The position numbers were made by a program, and so were the translations under genes. 64,000 nucleotides of DNA from Basfia succiniciproducens (lineage in GTDB: Bacteria > Pseudomonadota > Gammaproteobacteria > Enterobacterales > Pasteurellaceae). The stretch lies in NCBI RefSeq assembly GCF_011455875.1, contig NZ_CP015031.1:1469405-1533404 (forward strand), given 5' to 3'. The notes beneath the pieces are model-generated. The model was given only the letters and a program-made list of their open reading frames with translations, had not been told where the DNA came from and searched no databases. Of the stretch, positions 19,162 through 29,351 are shown one piece after another (the stretch's first letter is position 1; every line of letters begins with the position of its first letter).

Positions 19162-19947
19162 CTAATTTAACAGTCTCCGATAAGTTGTTTTTGCTAAAAT
19201 CGGAGATAGACCTTGATTATAGCTATGTGGGCGAATGTGATTATAATACATCACATATTCTCTCACATCATTTACAGCACTTTCAAAATCACTATAACCA
19301 CCTTTCAGCATCCATTCATATTTAAAACTTCGAAACCAACGCTCCACCGGCGCATTGTCCCAACAGTTACCACGACGGCTCATACTTTGTGTAAGCCCAT
19401 GTTTCTTAACTGAATCAGTAAAGATTTCACTGCCATAAATACTACCTTGGTCTGAATGGAACAACATTCGCTCCGTGCGTTCAATATTCAGCATCGCATG
19501 ATTCAGTGCATCTTTAACCAGCTCACTATCATGATAGCGACTTAGCTTCCAACCGACGACTTGACGATTTAATAAATTAATTACCACTGCTAAATAGCAC
19601 CATATCCCATTGATTTTTATATAGGTCGTGTCACCACATAGCACGGTCGTTTGGCTATCAGGCGTAAATTCTCGACTTAGTATATTCTCAAAAACTTGAC
19701 TGTTTCCTTTACTAGGATTGCGCCATTTTTGCGGTTGCTTACTAAATAATCCTTGCTTATTCATTAACTTACGAATTAAATACAACCCCACAAAAATACC
19801 TTTCTCTTTCAAATGCGATTGAATCGTTCGTTTGCCTGCTGAACTTCGGCTTGCATCAAAAATTGCCTTGATTTCAACGGCTAAAGCTGTGTGTTTCGCT
19901 GGCTTTTTGGCTGTGCGCAAATGGGCGTAGTAAGCACTTTCAGACAC
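19162..19947 (-). CDS. IS3-family transposase OrfB, copy 2
   Basis: The 261-aa protein is identical in sequence to the OrfB of copy 1, with the same DDE residues (CGDTTY, HSDQGS, APVERW). It is read from GTG 19947 or, more likely, as an OrfAB frameshift product via the slippery site at 20043-20049. No stop or frameshift mutation is present, so the element should be functional. Confidence 0.95.
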   Translation of the reverse strand: MSESAYYAHLRTAKKPAKHTALAVEIKAIFDASRSSAGKRTIQSHLKEKGIFVGLYLIRKLMNKQGLFSKQPQKWRNPSKGNSQVFENILSREFTPDSQTTVLCGDTTYIKINGIWCYLAVVINLLNRQVVGWKLSRYHDSELVKDALNHAMLNIERTERMLFHSDQGSIYGSEIFTDSVKKHGLTQSMSRRGNCWDNAPVERWFRSFKYEWMLKGGYSDFESAVNDVREYVMYYNHIRPHSYNQGLSPILAKTTYRRLLN

Positions 19948-19985
19948 GCTAAATAGCTCACATAACCGGTTGATTCCTCGCGATT

Positions 19986-20300
19986 TTAACGTCGTAATGA
20001 CTTGGTATTTTTGTTTTCGAGTGACATTAAAATCGCTGTAGCCTTTTTTAAAATGGCCTTATCTTCTTCAAGTTCTTTAATACGATTTTCAAGTTCTCGA
20101 ATTCGTTGTTGTTCTGGGCTAATTGGCTTTGAACCAGCTAAAACGTAACCTTGTTGCTCCGCTTGAACTTGACTTATCCAGCGACGAAGTGCTGTTTCAC
20201 CCACACCTAACTCTCGGCAAGCTTGAGAAACTGAATATCCTCGTTCAGTCACTAATTTTACTGCTTCAGCTTTATATTCTGCGCTAAATGTTCTTCTCAT
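19986..20300 (-). CDS. IS3-family transposase OrfA, copy 2
   Basis: The 104-aa helix-turn-helix/leucine-zipper protein is identical to OrfA of copy 1. The start lies 67 bp inside the IS end. The slippery sequence AAAAAAG on the minus strand is at 20043-20049, in the right phase for a -1 shift into orfB. Confidence 0.95.
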   Translation of the reverse strand: MRRTFSAEYKAEAVKLVTERGYSVSQACRELGVGETALRRWISQVQAEQQGYVLAGSKPISPEQQRIRELENRIKELEEDKAILKKATAILMSLENKNTKSLRR

Positions 20301-20374
20301 AATATTTCCTCATTTGTGATGTTATTTTATCACTTATTGAGGACTGCGGAATTAGTCTACCACTACAACTATTT

Positions 20375-20411
20375 ATCCCCCTCTTTAGAAAAGAGGGGTT
20401 AGGGGAGATTT
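20375..20411 (-). repeat. Intergenic repeat (ATCTCCCC...CCCCTCTTT type), copy B
   Basis: Its complement reads AAATCTCCCCTAACCCCTCT followed by TTTCTAAAGAGGGGGAT. This is the same element as 19083-19120 and 27343-27379, inverted relative to them. It lies 4 bp outside the ACT duplication of IS copy 2. Confidence 0.65.
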
Positions 20412-20528
20412 GATAGCGATGTTAATTTCGCTTTAATCAAATTACAACCCCGTTGGCGCAAGCGTCCTTGCTTGTGCCTAAACCAATTTTTCAGTCCAAT
20501 CGTAGACGCTTGAACTATCTGTTATTTC

Positions 20529-20591
20529 TTACAAACTGTCGAATGCAAATTTTACAGATGACAGGTTTGAACAGTTTGTGTCGGTGATCAT
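20529..20591 (-). pseudogene. Remnant of hisH 5' end (second att-like repeat copy)
   Basis: On the minus strand an ATG (20591) opens a 20-codon frame MITDTNCSNLSSVKFAFDSL before a stop. The true HisH N-terminus is MTNLVIIDTGCANLSSVKFA, so DT-C-NLSSVKFAFD is shared. At nucleotide level 20538-20569 is identical to 18394-18425. The remnant begins 2 bp after the lipoprotein gene stop, which probably marks the former junction of that gene with hisH. A product of this mini-frame would have no HisH function. Confidence 0.85.
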
Positions 20592-20593
20592 AG

Positions 20594-21130
20594 TTAATTT
20601 AATTCATTAAGTGTTACGCCACATTCGTTTGTTGAGCTACTTGGAATCACTTCATAATTTTTACCGGCTTCAGCAACAAATGAGATTTCCTTTCCACCCG
20701 AACATTTGTAGTATGTCGTTGTTGTTTTACCTGTTGTAACATCTTTAAATATATGTGGAGCGCTCATAATCTCGTTCTTTACATTTACTTTCGCATTCGC
20801 TGGAATAATAAATTCTTTGAAAAATGGTGTTGAACCGATATTTGAAAATTGGCTAGGATCCTTGCTATATACAGATTCAGGCATACCGATAGATTCGTTT
20901 CCTTTTGCACCAACAAGTGATGAAAACGCCTGTCCTACACCTCCGCCAATTGTAATTTTTTCTTTATTTCCATTATGTTCGATGGTAAGTGTTGATGGTC
21001 TGCCATTTTGACCAAATATGCGAATACGGGCATCAGTTGAGGCATTATAAGTTTTATCTTTTGTAGATAATTCCGTACCCATACAGCCAGCAAGCAATAA
21101 AATAGATAAAGCTAAAGATAATTTTTTCAT
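20594..21130 (-). CDS. Predicted outer-membrane or periplasm-facing lipoprotein, unknown function
   Basis: A 178-aa protein with a lipoprotein signal MKKLSLALSILLLAGC; lipobox LAGC gives mature Cys16. The rest is polar, Gly/Ser/Thr-rich, probably beta-rich (ARIRIFGQNGRPSTLTIEHN), with a Cys pair (YYKCSGG, TNECGVT) that could form a disulfide. I recognise no family. It lies between nadE and the hisH remnant, on the same strand. A USS and AT-rich sequence without an obvious gene fill the 232 bp to nadE. Confidence 0.75.
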   Translation of the reverse strand: MKKLSLALSILLLAGCMGTELSTKDKTYNASTDARIRIFGQNGRPSTLTIEHNGNKEKITIGGGVGQAFSSLVGAKGNESIGMPESVYSKDPSQFSNIGSTPFFKEFIIPANAKVNVKNEIMSAPHIFKDVTTGKTTTTYYKCSGGKEISFVAEAGKNYEVIPSSSTNECGVTLNELN

Positions 21131-21362
21131 TTTTATATTCCTTTTTTATTTGTCACAAGCGATCAAATTTCACAAAAAATTTGTAAAAATCAACCGCACT
21201 TTTAAGCCTAGCACTTGCGTGCTAAGTTATCCATATCATCAATACGCAAAAGCATAGGGTATTGCATTCAGTTCAATTGTGCGGTTTAGCGGGATTGGGT
21301 AATAATGTCTTTAATATCGTCGATTATTATGACACCAAGCATAACGCTGTTATATTTTGATT

Positions 21363-22115
21363 TTAACACTCCGCTTCATCGGGGGATTTCGGTTTAGGTG
21401 GCAACATACGTTTGTGATGAGAACGGTTGTGCCAGAAACGAATTTGTTGCAGCGCCTGCGGGCTAACGGTTTCGCCGCGCAGATAAGCGTCGATTTCCGC
21501 ATAAGTAACGCCCATTTCAGCTTCGTCCGTTTGTCCTGCCCATAAACCGGCGCTCGGTTTTTTATCCAGCACGCTTTGCGGTACGCCAAGATAACGTCCG
21601 AGTTCAAATACCTGCTCTTTGCGCAATCCCGCTAAAGGCAGCACGTCCGCCGCACCATCGCCGAATTTGGTAAAATAACCCGTCAGCCATTCCGCCGCAT
21701 TATCGGTGCCCAACACAATAGAACGATGGCTTTGTGCCGTGGTAAACAGCGCAATCATACGCAGTCTTGCCATTAAATTGCCCTTTAATACGTTAATGCG
21801 CTCCGGTTCGGAATTTAATACCGGGGAAAGTTGTTGCATAATTAAATCGTACCAAGGCGCAATGGAAATTATTTGTCCGTCAATACCGGCGCTTTCCAGT
21901 GTGGCTTGCGCATCCGCCACATCTGACGGACTGGTTACTTCGGCGGGCAAAATTAAGGCTTGTACCGGTGCGCCGGTGCGCGCTACCAAATGAGCGCAGA
22001 CGGCGCTGTCAATACCGCCGCTGACGCCCAGCGTATAGCCGTCCATACCGTAAAGTTCGGTTCGTTGGTTTTCCAGCCATTGAATTAAATAATCTGCGTA
22101 TGCTGCCGTTTTCAT
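21363..22115 (-). CDS. nadE: NAD synthetase, ammonia-dependent type
   Basis: NadE amidates deamido-NAD to NAD using ATP and ammonia. At 250 aa it lacks a glutaminase domain. The PP-loop LGVSGGIDSAVCAHL is near residues 28-42; further segments are GTDNAAEWLTGYFTKFGDG, DVLPLAGLRKEQVFELGRYL shortened by family use, and KKPSAGLWAGQTDE. The start overlaps the pncB stop by 4 bp (ATGA), so the two are translationally coupled. Confidence 0.93.
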   Translation of the reverse strand: MKTAAYADYLIQWLENQRTELYGMDGYTLGVSGGIDSAVCAHLVARTGAPVQALILPAEVTSPSDVADAQATLESAGIDGQIISIAPWYDLIMQQLSPVLNSEPERINVLKGNLMARLRMIALFTTAQSHRSIVLGTDNAAEWLTGYFTKFGDGAADVLPLAGLRKEQVFELGRYLGVPQSVLDKKPSAGLWAGQTDEAEMGVTYAEIDAYLRGETVSPQALQQIRFWHNRSHHKRMLPPKPKSPDEAEC

Positions 22116-23551
22116 TCTTTTTTCCCCGAATGCCGTTCAATCAGATGTTGTTTTAGCGTCCATAAATCCTGCGATAAATCCACATAATAACCGTGAGGTT
22201 TTTCCAACCGGCGGACTTCATTCCAAAGCGATTGTAATTCCTGTCGGCAATGCGCACGGCTCTCTTCCAGTGTCGGTATGGTCAGCTGTTTTTCCCCTTG
22301 CGAAATCCATTGCTGCAATTTTTGTTCCGCAACAAAATCCGTCACCCATTTGGTTTTCCAGGTATATTCCGGGTCAAACAACATATAAGGTTTAGTACTA
22401 TCAATGATTTCATCATGTAAGGTAATCACATCGGCGATCGCTTTGTGATTTTTATCATACAGGCGCCACAAATTTTTAAAGCCCGGTGTAGTGGTTTTTT
22501 GCAAGGTCTCGCTAAGTTTAATTTTCGGAATAATCCGCCCTGCGTTTTCCAGCGCAACAATCTTATATACGCCGCCGAAAACCGGTTCGCTTTTTGCGGT
22601 AATCAACCGTTCGCCTACACCAAAACTGTCGATTTTCGCCCCTTGCAGCAACAAATCTTTAATCAGATATTCGTCAAGGGAATTGGATACGGTAATTTTA
22701 GTTTCCGTAAGCCCCGCCGCATCCAGCATTTCTCTCGCCCGAATACTTAAATAGGCTAAGTCGCCGCTATCAATACGGATACCTTTCAATTTATAGCCCC
22801 GTGGCGCCAGATATTCGCGATGAACCCGTATTGCATTAGGAATGCCTTGATGCAACGTATCATAAGTGTCCACCAGCAACACCGTGTTATCGGGGTAAGT
22901 TTTGGCATATTGCAGAAAAGCTTCGTATTCATTATCGAAACTTTGTACGTAAGCATGAGCCATCGTGCCCAAAGCGGGAATACCGCAGGCAAAATCGCTG
23001 TACACATTGGACGTACCGTCTACACCCGCAATATAGGCTGCACGAGCCCCGAAATGGGCGGCATCAACGCCATGCGCACGGCGCGCACCAAATTCCAGCA
23101 CATTACGTCCTTGTGCTACACTCACTATACGCGCCGCTTTAGTGGCAATCAGCGTTTGATGATTCAACGTCAGTAATAAAAAGGCTTCAATCAGGGTGCA
23201 ATCAATAATCGGCGCACGGATCACAACAAGCGGTTCGGCAGGAAACACCGCCGTACCTTCTTTCACCGCCCACAGATCACCGCGAAAACGAAAATGACGC
23301 AGATAATCCAGAAAACCTTCTGAAAAAATCTGTTTTTGTTGTAAAAAGGCAATTTCCTGCTCGCTGAAATGTAAATTTTCCAGATAATCCAGTAATTGCT
23401 CCAACCCGGCAAAGACCGCATAACCGCCCTCGTCCGGCACCCGTCGGAAAAAATAGTCAAAATAGGCAATTTCATCTTGTCTGCCCTGCTCAAAATAACT
23501 GTTCGCCATAGTCAGAGCATAAAAATCCATCAATAATGCACTGTTTTGCAT
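22112..23551 (-). CDS. pncB: Nicotinate phosphoribosyltransferase
   Basis: PncB joins nicotinate and PRPP to give nicotinate mononucleotide. At 479 aa it belongs to the larger class, not the roughly 400-aa enterobacterial PncB. Typical segments are LLMDFYALTMANSYF at the N-terminus, EFGARRAHGVDAAHFGARAA near residues 155-174, GTSNVYSDFACGIPALGTMA, VLLVDTYDTLHQGI, GIRIDSGDLAYLS and FGVGERLITAKSEPVFGGVYK shortened here to its core. AAGGAGG precedes the ATG. With nadE it supplies two steps of NAD salvage; NadD would be needed elsewhere. Confidence 0.93.
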   Translation of the reverse strand: MQNSALLMDFYALTMANSYFEQGRQDEIAYFDYFFRRVPDEGGYAVFAGLEQLLDYLENLHFSEQEIAFLQQKQIFSEGFLDYLRHFRFRGDLWAVKEGTAVFPAEPLVVIRAPIIDCTLIEAFLLLTLNHQTLIATKAARIVSVAQGRNVLEFGARRAHGVDAAHFGARAAYIAGVDGTSNVYSDFACGIPALGTMAHAYVQSFDNEYEAFLQYAKTYPDNTVLLVDTYDTLHQGIPNAIRVHREYLAPRGYKLKGIRIDSGDLAYLSIRAREMLDAAGLTETKITVSNSLDEYLIKDLLLQGAKIDSFGVGERLITAKSEPVFGGVYKIVALENAGRIIPKIKLSETLQKTTTPGFKNLWRLYDKNHKAIADVITLHDEIIDSTKPYMLFDPEYTWKTKWVTDFVAEQKLQQWISQGEKQLTIPTLEESRAHCRQELQSLWNEVRRLEKPHGYYVDLSQDLWTLKQHLIERHSGKKE

Positions 23552-23712
23552 AATGCCTCCTTATTTTTAAATGTCATATAAGCAAAAAATGTAAACTATC
23601 ACTTAAAATTGTAAAGCATAAGCTACATTAAACGCCGATAAGGATGATATTTCAAGTTATTTTGTAGCAAGAAAATGAAATAAAAAAACTTTATGAATTC
23701 TGACCGCACTTT

Positions 23713-23733
23713 GGGGCGTATGTGATACGCCCC
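23713..23733. other. Stem-loop between hisB and pncB
   Basis: GGGGCGTAT (23713-23721) pairs with ATACGCCCC (23725-23733) around GTG. It lies 20 bp downstream of the hisB stop on the minus strand, but a USS (23703-23711) rather than a T-run follows it, so it may stabilise the his mRNA end more than terminate it. Confidence 0.5.
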
Positions 23734-23753
23734 TAGGATTCGATTATGAAAAT

Positions 23754-24851
23754 TTACAACACGCCCTTACTGCTCGGCATTTCATTTCCTTCGATTTTAA
23801 TCGCCTGGCGCAAAGTTCTGCCGAAAGCTTTAAACAAGGCTTCGATTTGATGGTGAGCATTGTCGCCTTTAACGGATAAATGCAAGGTTGCAAGCAAGGT
23901 ATAGGCAATAGACTGGAAAAAATGCTCCGTCATTTCGGTGCTGAAATCGCCCACTTTGTCACGATTGAATTTCGCTTTGAATTTGAAATACGGGCGACCG
24001 GATAAATCCAGGGCGCATTCCGCTTTGCATTCGTCCATAGGCAGCACAAAACCAAATCGCTGAATACCGCGCTTATTGCCGATAGCCTCTTTTAACGCCG
24101 CGCCCAGTGCCAATGCGACATCTTCGATGGTATGGTGATCGTCAATATGCAAATCGCCTTTGCAGCTGACATTCATGCGAAACCCGCCATGAGTAGCGAT
24201 TTGATCAAGCATATGATCAAAAAAACCGATACCGGTATTAATTTGATTCACCCCGGCTTCATCCAACCAGACTTCCACTTTGATGTCGGTTTCTTTGGTT
24301 TTGCGAGCCACAACGGCATGACGCGGTTGACCTAAACCTTTCGGATCCGCCACAGGTTCCCGTAATAATTTTTCGGCGATCATATCCCAGTCTAAATTTT
24401 CCGGATGATACTGCAATGCGCGAATACCCAGATTTTCAGCCAGTTGAACGTCTGTCGCCCGATCGCCGATAACAAAGCTGTCTGCGGGATCAAATAATTT
24501 TTTATCAATGTACTTTTTCAACAATTTAATTTTCGGTTTACGGCAATCACAGTTGTCTTCCGGCTTATGCGGGCAGATTAAAATATCATCAAATTCAATG
24601 CCTTGCGAACGAAAAACAGCTAACATGGCATTATGCGGCTTATCAAAATCTTCCTGCGGAAATGAATCCGTTCCCAAGCCGTCTTGATTCGATACCATCA
24701 CAAAACGATAACGATTTTTTAATTTGAGCAACGCCGGAATCACATTACGTTCGAATTTGAGCTTTTCTAAACTGTCAATTTGAAAATCGGTTTTCGGCTC
24801 GTCGATTAACGTGCCGTCACGGTCGATGAATAGGGTTGGTTGTTGAGTCAT
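23754..24851 (-). CDS. hisB: Bifunctional histidinol-phosphatase / IGP dehydratase HisB
   Basis: HisB performs two steps of the histidine pathway. The N-terminal HAD phosphatase has [12 protein letters not shown] near residues 8-19 and the zinc Cys/His cluster [14 protein letters not shown]. The C-terminal dehydratase (from about residue 172) has [31 protein letters not shown] and [15 protein letters not shown], with the Mn-binding His/Glu motifs. The 365-aa fusion is normal for gamma-proteobacteria. It is the last his gene before the 5.3-kb interruption. Confidence 0.97.
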   Translation of the reverse strand: MTQQPTLFIDRDGTLIDEPKTDFQIDSLEKLKFERNVIPALLKLKNRYRFVMVSNQDGLGTDSFPQEDFDKPHNAMLAVFRSQGIEFDDILICPHKPEDNCDCRKPKIKLLKKYIDKKLFDPADSFVIGDRATDVQLAENLGIRALQYHPENLDWDMIAEKLLREPVADPKGLGQPRHAVVARKTKETDIKVEVWLDEAGVNQINTGIGFFDHMLDQIATHGGFRMNVSCKGDLHIDDHHTIEDVALALGAALKEAIGNKRGIQRFGFVLPMDECKAECALDLSGRPYFKFKAKFNRDKVGDFSTEMTEHFFQSIAYTLLATLHLSVKGDNAHHQIEALFKAFGRTLRQAIKIEGNEMPSSKGVL

Positions 24852-24947
24852 ATAGTGTCCTTGTAAGGCAGGCTTACCCGCCCACCATCAATGCAACATA
24901 AAGTGCGGTTAAAATTCCGGATTTTTTGGGGCCGGCAAGCCCTACGA

Positions 24948-26030
<1,083 letters not shown>

Positions 26031-27317
26031 TTATTTAATTTTTGCTAATCGAATCGATACTGCCTGTTTATGCGCATCCAACCGTTCCGCCGCTGCCATC
26101 ACTTCAACGGTTTTAGCTAAATCTTTAAAGCCTTGCGGGCTGAGTTCCTGTACCGTCATGCGTTTGCTGAAATCCGCCAGACCTAGGCTGGATGAAGTCC
26201 TGGTATAGCCGTAAGTAGGTAAAACATGGTTAGTACCGCTGGCATAATCTCCCATACTTTCGGGGCTGTAGGCACCTAAGAAAATTGAGCCTGCATTATC
26301 GATATTCGGTAATAAATCACGGGCGTTTTGTACTTGAACCACCAAATGTTCCGGCGCATATTCATTACTGATTTCAACACATTGCTGTAAATTTTCAGCA
26401 ATAAAAATGCGACTGTGCGCTAACGCTTTTTGCGCAATTTCGGAACGTGGCAAGGTGGTCAGTTGGCGTTCGACGGCGAGTTCGGTTTCCAGCGCCAATC
26501 GTTCGCTCGGCGTAACCAGTATGACTTGGCTGTCGGCACCGTGTTCCGCCTGAGAAAGCAAATCACTCGCCACAAAATCAGGATCGGCATTTTCATCGGC
26601 AAGTACCAGCACTTCCGACGGCCCCGCCTGCATATCAATGGCGGCGCCGTTCACCGCCTGGCTTACCTGGCGTTTAGCTTCCGTCACAAAGGCATTGCCC
26701 GGTCCGAAAATTTTATCTACTTTCGCTACGGTTTCCGTACCGAATGCCATTGCAACGACGGCCTGTGCGCCGCCTACCTGATAAATGGTTTCTACGCCGC
26801 AAAGATTCGCCGCATAAAGGATCGCATCGGCAATCGGTGGCGGCGAACAGAGCACGATTTTTTTACAGCCTGCAATTTTGGCAGGAATTGCAAGCATTAA
26901 TACGGTTGAAAACAGGGGCGCCGAACCGCCGGGAATATATAATCCCACACGATTAATCGGGCGGGTCAGCACTTGGCAACGTACACCCGATTGGGTTTCG
27001 ACATCCGCCTCGACGGGAACCTGTGCAAGATGGAAAGCTTCGATATTTTTCTTCGCATTTTGAATGGCTTGTTTTAATTCTTCCGGCAGGCGTTGCGCAG
27101 CTTCCTCAATTTGCTGTTCGGAAACCTCCAAACTATTCAATTTTACTCTATCGAATTTTTCCGAAAGCTCAAACAGCGCTTTATCGCCATTGGCAGCCAC
27201 ATTTTCCCGAATGGCATCCACCGCATCTTTAATGTTCCCCGCCGCAGAAATCGCCGGGCGTGTAAGGGCTTGTTTCTTTTCTTGTTCGGTTAAATCTTTC
27301 CAAATTAGGGTTTGCAT
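26031..27317 (-). CDS. hisD: Histidinol dehydrogenase HisD
   Basis: HisD oxidises histidinol to histidine in two NAD-dependent steps. The 428-aa protein shows [20 protein letters not shown] near residues 124-143, [17 protein letters not shown], the zinc and catalytic region [16 protein letters not shown], and [10 protein letters not shown] with catalytic Glu/His. GGAGATAAAT precedes the ATG. Confidence 0.97.
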   Translation of the reverse strand: MQTLIWKDLTEQEKKQALTRPAISAAGNIKDAVDAIRENVAANGDKALFELSEKFDRVKLNSLEVSEQQIEEAAQRLPEELKQAIQNAKKNIEAFHLAQVPVEADVETQSGVRCQVLTRPINRVGLYIPGGSAPLFSTVLMLAIPAKIAGCKKIVLCSPPPIADAILYAANLCGVETIYQVGGAQAVVAMAFGTETVAKVDKIFGPGNAFVTEAKRQVSQAVNGAAIDMQAGPSEVLVLADENADPDFVASDLLSQAEHGADSQVILVTPSERLALETELAVERQLTTLPRSEIAQKALAHSRIFIAENLQQCVEISNEYAPEHLVVQVQNARDLLPNIDNAGSIFLGAYSPESMGDYASGTNHVLPTYGYTRTSSSLGLADFSKRMTVQELSPQGFKDLAKTVEVMAAAERLDAHKQAVSIRLAKIK

Positions 27318-27342
27318 ATTTATCTCCGTTTTTCTCTTTCTT

Positions 27343-27379
27343 AAATCTCCCCTAAATTCCCCTCTTTAACAAAGGGGAA
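27343..27379 (+). repeat. Intergenic repeat (ATCTCCCC...CCCCTCTTT type), copy C
   Basis: The sequence starts AAATCTCCCCTAAATTCCCC and continues TCTTTAACAAAGGGGAA, with hairpin CCCCTCTTT/AAAGGGG. It fills the hisG-hisD gap and matches the two copies that bracket IS copy 2. Confidence 0.6.
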
Positions 27380-27391
27380 CGGAGAACGATC

Positions 27392-28291
27392 TCAAGCCAG
27401 CATTTTTTCAATAGGTAACACCAGCACCGAACTTGCGCCTTTTTCTTTTAACTGTTCCATAGTCTCCCAGAACAGATTTTCCTGACTGACCACGTGAACA
27501 GCCACTTTAGTATCGTCGTGGGCAAGCGGGAGAATTGTCGGATTTTCCACTCCCGGTAACAGCGCGGTAATTTCTTCCAATTTATCTTTCGGCGCGTGTA
27601 GCATAATGTATTTGGATTCATCGGCTTGTTGTACGCCTTGAATACGGGTGAGAATTTTATCCACCAACGCCTGTTTTTCCTCCGACAGCGGTTCCTTACG
27701 TTGAATTAAGCAGGCTTTTGAACGATAAATCACTTCCACTTCTTTTAAACCGTTGGCTTCAAGAGTAGCGCCGGAGGAAACCAAATCGCAAATGGCGTCG
27801 GCTAAGCCGGCACGCGGTGCGACTTCAACGGAACCGTTTAATAAAATACTTTTGAAAGGAACGCCCTGTTCTACCATATAGCGTTTTAGTAATTGAGGAT
27901 AAGAGGTAGCAATGCGGCAATCGCGCAGCGATTCGGGGCCGTCAAATTCAACATCGCTATCCACCGCCAGCGACAAGCGACAACCGCCGAATTCTAAACG
28001 GCGCAACATTTTATATTCCACTTTGTCGCCTGCCGCCGTGCGGGTTAATTCTTCTTCCTCCAACACGTTTTCGCCGATAATGCCTAAATCGACCACACCG
28101 TCAAACACCAATCCGGGAATATCATCATCACGTACTCTTAAAATGTCGATGGGTAGATTTTCCGCATAAGCAATTAATTTTTGTCCTTGTAAATTAATTT
28201 TTACACCGCATTGTTTAAGTAATTCTTGAGATTCATCACTTAAACGGCCTTTTTTCTGCATTGCAATTCTTAAACGTTTATTGGTTGACAT
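27392..28291 (-). CDS. hisG: ATP phosphoribosyltransferase HisG (long form)
   Basis: HisG starts the histidine pathway by joining ATP and PRPP, and is the feedback-inhibited step. The 299-aa long form includes the C-terminal histidine-binding ACT-like domain (residues about 225-299), so HisZ is not needed. N-terminal segments are [16 protein letters not shown] and [19 protein letters not shown], and the PRPP loop is in [16 protein letters not shown]. It lies 156 bp downstream of hisL, after an attenuator. Confidence 0.96.
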   Translation of the reverse strand: MSTNKRLRIAMQKKGRLSDESQELLKQCGVKINLQGQKLIAYAENLPIDILRVRDDDIPGLVFDGVVDLGIIGENVLEEEELTRTAAGDKVEYKMLRRLEFGGCRLSLAVDSDVEFDGPESLRDCRIATSYPQLLKRYMVEQGVPFKSILLNGSVEVAPRAGLADAICDLVSSGATLEANGLKEVEVIYRSKACLIQRKEPLSEEKQALVDKILTRIQGVQQADESKYIMLHAPKDKLEEITALLPGVENPTILPLAHDDTKVAVHVVSQENLFWETMEQLKEKGASSVLVLPIEKMLA

Positions 28292-28342
28292 ATTGTATTT
28301 CCTTTTATTGTTTTTTATTTAATCGGGTTAAATCCGGAGTAT

Positions 28343-28378
28343 AAAAAAACCTCCCGAAAGTTTCCTTCCGAGAGGTTT
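28343..28378 (-). terminator. his operon attenuator (terminator hairpin)
   Basis: On the minus strand AAACCTCTCGG pairs with the later CGGGAGGTTT around GAAGGAAACTT, followed by a run of seven T. It lies between the histidine-rich leader peptide and hisG. An alternative upstream stem, CGGAAG/CTTCCG (28403-28423), could serve as pause or antiterminator element. This is the classical arrangement for attenuation by charged tRNA-His. Confidence 0.9.
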
Positions 28379-28446
28379 AGCAATCCTGTTTCCACACTTG
28401 CCCGGAAGTTTTCTTTTCTTCCGAACACCACAAAACGCCCGAAAGA

Positions 28447-28494
28447 TCAATCAGGGTGATGATGGTGATGAGATAAAGTGCGGTTGAAGTTCAT
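28447..28494 (-). CDS. hisL: his operon leader peptide HisL
   Basis: The 15-codon frame MNFNRTLSHHHHHPD has five consecutive His codons and ends HPD, exactly like the enterobacterial his leader (which has seven His). GGAG lies 8 nt before the ATG. Ribosome stalling at the His codons when histidyl-tRNA is scarce would prevent formation of the attenuator at 28343-28378. A USS core (28476-28484) lies inside the coding sequence and specifies Asn-Arg-Thr-Leu. Confidence 0.93.
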   Translation of the reverse strand: MNFNRTLSHHHHHPD

Positions 28495-28569
28495 GTTATT
28501 TCTCCAATTTTTCTATGCCCTTTAACTTACTGCAAAATCTTTTAAGCCGCAAGCTGTTTTTGCTATTTT

Positions 28570-29337
28570 TTATGATTTTTTTGCACGGATAAAAAGTAAT
28601 ACGGGGCGGTGCTGCAAATCCTTAAATTCCGTTTGCCACTCCGCTTGGTCGGCAAGCATGGGCTCCGCCATTTTCTCAATTGTAAAACCCGCCTGTATTA
28701 AATTATTTACGATTGTTGAAATCGTTCGATGATAAGTTAAAAACGGCTGTTTAAACCAACTGCGCTCCCGCTTGCCTTCATCCCGATAAAAATTCAGACG
28801 ATAAGCGATTTGTTGTTTATTTTCATCTTTTTCCCAGCGTTCTCCGCCCTGATAGGCGGTGACGACGGGATGCTCCTGAGAAAAAACCAAGCTTCCCCGC
28901 GCCGTTAATTTATTAGAGATTTTCGTCAACAATGCAGGAAAATTTTCAACATAGTGGAAAGCAAAAGAGCTGGTAATCACATCAAATTGTGCCTCCGGCA
29001 GTTGATCAAGTTGTTCCATGGGAAGATGGTGCAAACTAAAGCTGCCTGATGAAAACTGCGGTTGATTTTCGCAGAATTTCCCCAAATCGATTTCCGCCTG
29101 TTTCAGCATACTTGCAGAAAGATCGATGCCCACTACTCTTTTTGCCCCCAGCCGCAAATACATCTGCAAATGCTCGCCTGTTCCGCAGCCCATATCCAGC
29201 AAGGTTTTACCTGTTATATCAGGCAATAAAGACAGCATAGTCGGTTTCTCGACTATTTCATTTAAGCTGCCGGGATTGGCGCGAAGTTTTTGGTATAACT
29301 CAAAAAATCCTTCGCTGTCATAAACGGATTCTTTCAT
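28570..29337 (-). CDS. SAM-dependent methyltransferase, class I
   Basis: A 255-aa Rossmann-fold methyltransferase of unknown substrate. Motif I is LLDMGCGTGEHLQMY near residues 41-55, motif II acidic residue in VVGIDLSASMLKQAE, and motif IV-like segment FDVITSSFAFHYVENF. It resembles UbiE/Tam-like small-molecule methyltransferases. It lies between the mtr terminator and the his leader on the same strand and is probably transcribed alone. Confidence 0.8.
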   Translation of the reverse strand: MKESVYDSEGFFELYQKLRANPGSLNEIVEKPTMLSLLPDITGKTLLDMGCGTGEHLQMYLRLGAKRVVGIDLSASMLKQAEIDLGKFCENQPQFSSGSFSLHHLPMEQLDQLPEAQFDVITSSFAFHYVENFPALLTKISNKLTARGSLVFSQEHPVVTAYQGGERWEKDENKQQIAYRLNFYRDEGKRERSWFKQPFLTYHRTISTIVNNLIQAGFTIEKMAEPMLADQAEWQTEFKDLQHRPVLLFIRAKKS

Positions 29338-29351
29338 AGCAATAAATCAAT

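Larger units (their letters stand above)
19150..20367 (-). mobile_element. IS3-family insertion sequence, copy 2 (1218 bp)
   Basis: Same length, ends and gene offsets as 3958-5175, but in the opposite orientation. It is flanked by the 3-bp direct repeat ACT (19147-19149 and 20368-20370), a normal IS3 target duplication, so this copy arrived by simple transposition. The only difference I found in the parts compared is at 20330 (A on the element's strand here, G in copy 1). Confidence 0.95.

Noticed and set aside
20529-20591. A 20-codon independent small gene
   Set aside because: Its sequence is explained as a truncated copy of the hisH 5' end.
23552-23650. NAD-responsive operator or riboswitch upstream of pncB
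   Set aside because: TGTAAA occurs twice about 20 bp apart, but this is not a clear match to NadR, NrtR or NiaR sites, and could be promoter -35 sequence.
26430-27369. Plus-strand frames of up to 156 codons opposite hisD
   Set aside because: Shadows of hisD in GC-richer codons; no homology-like features and no promoter or ribosome site.
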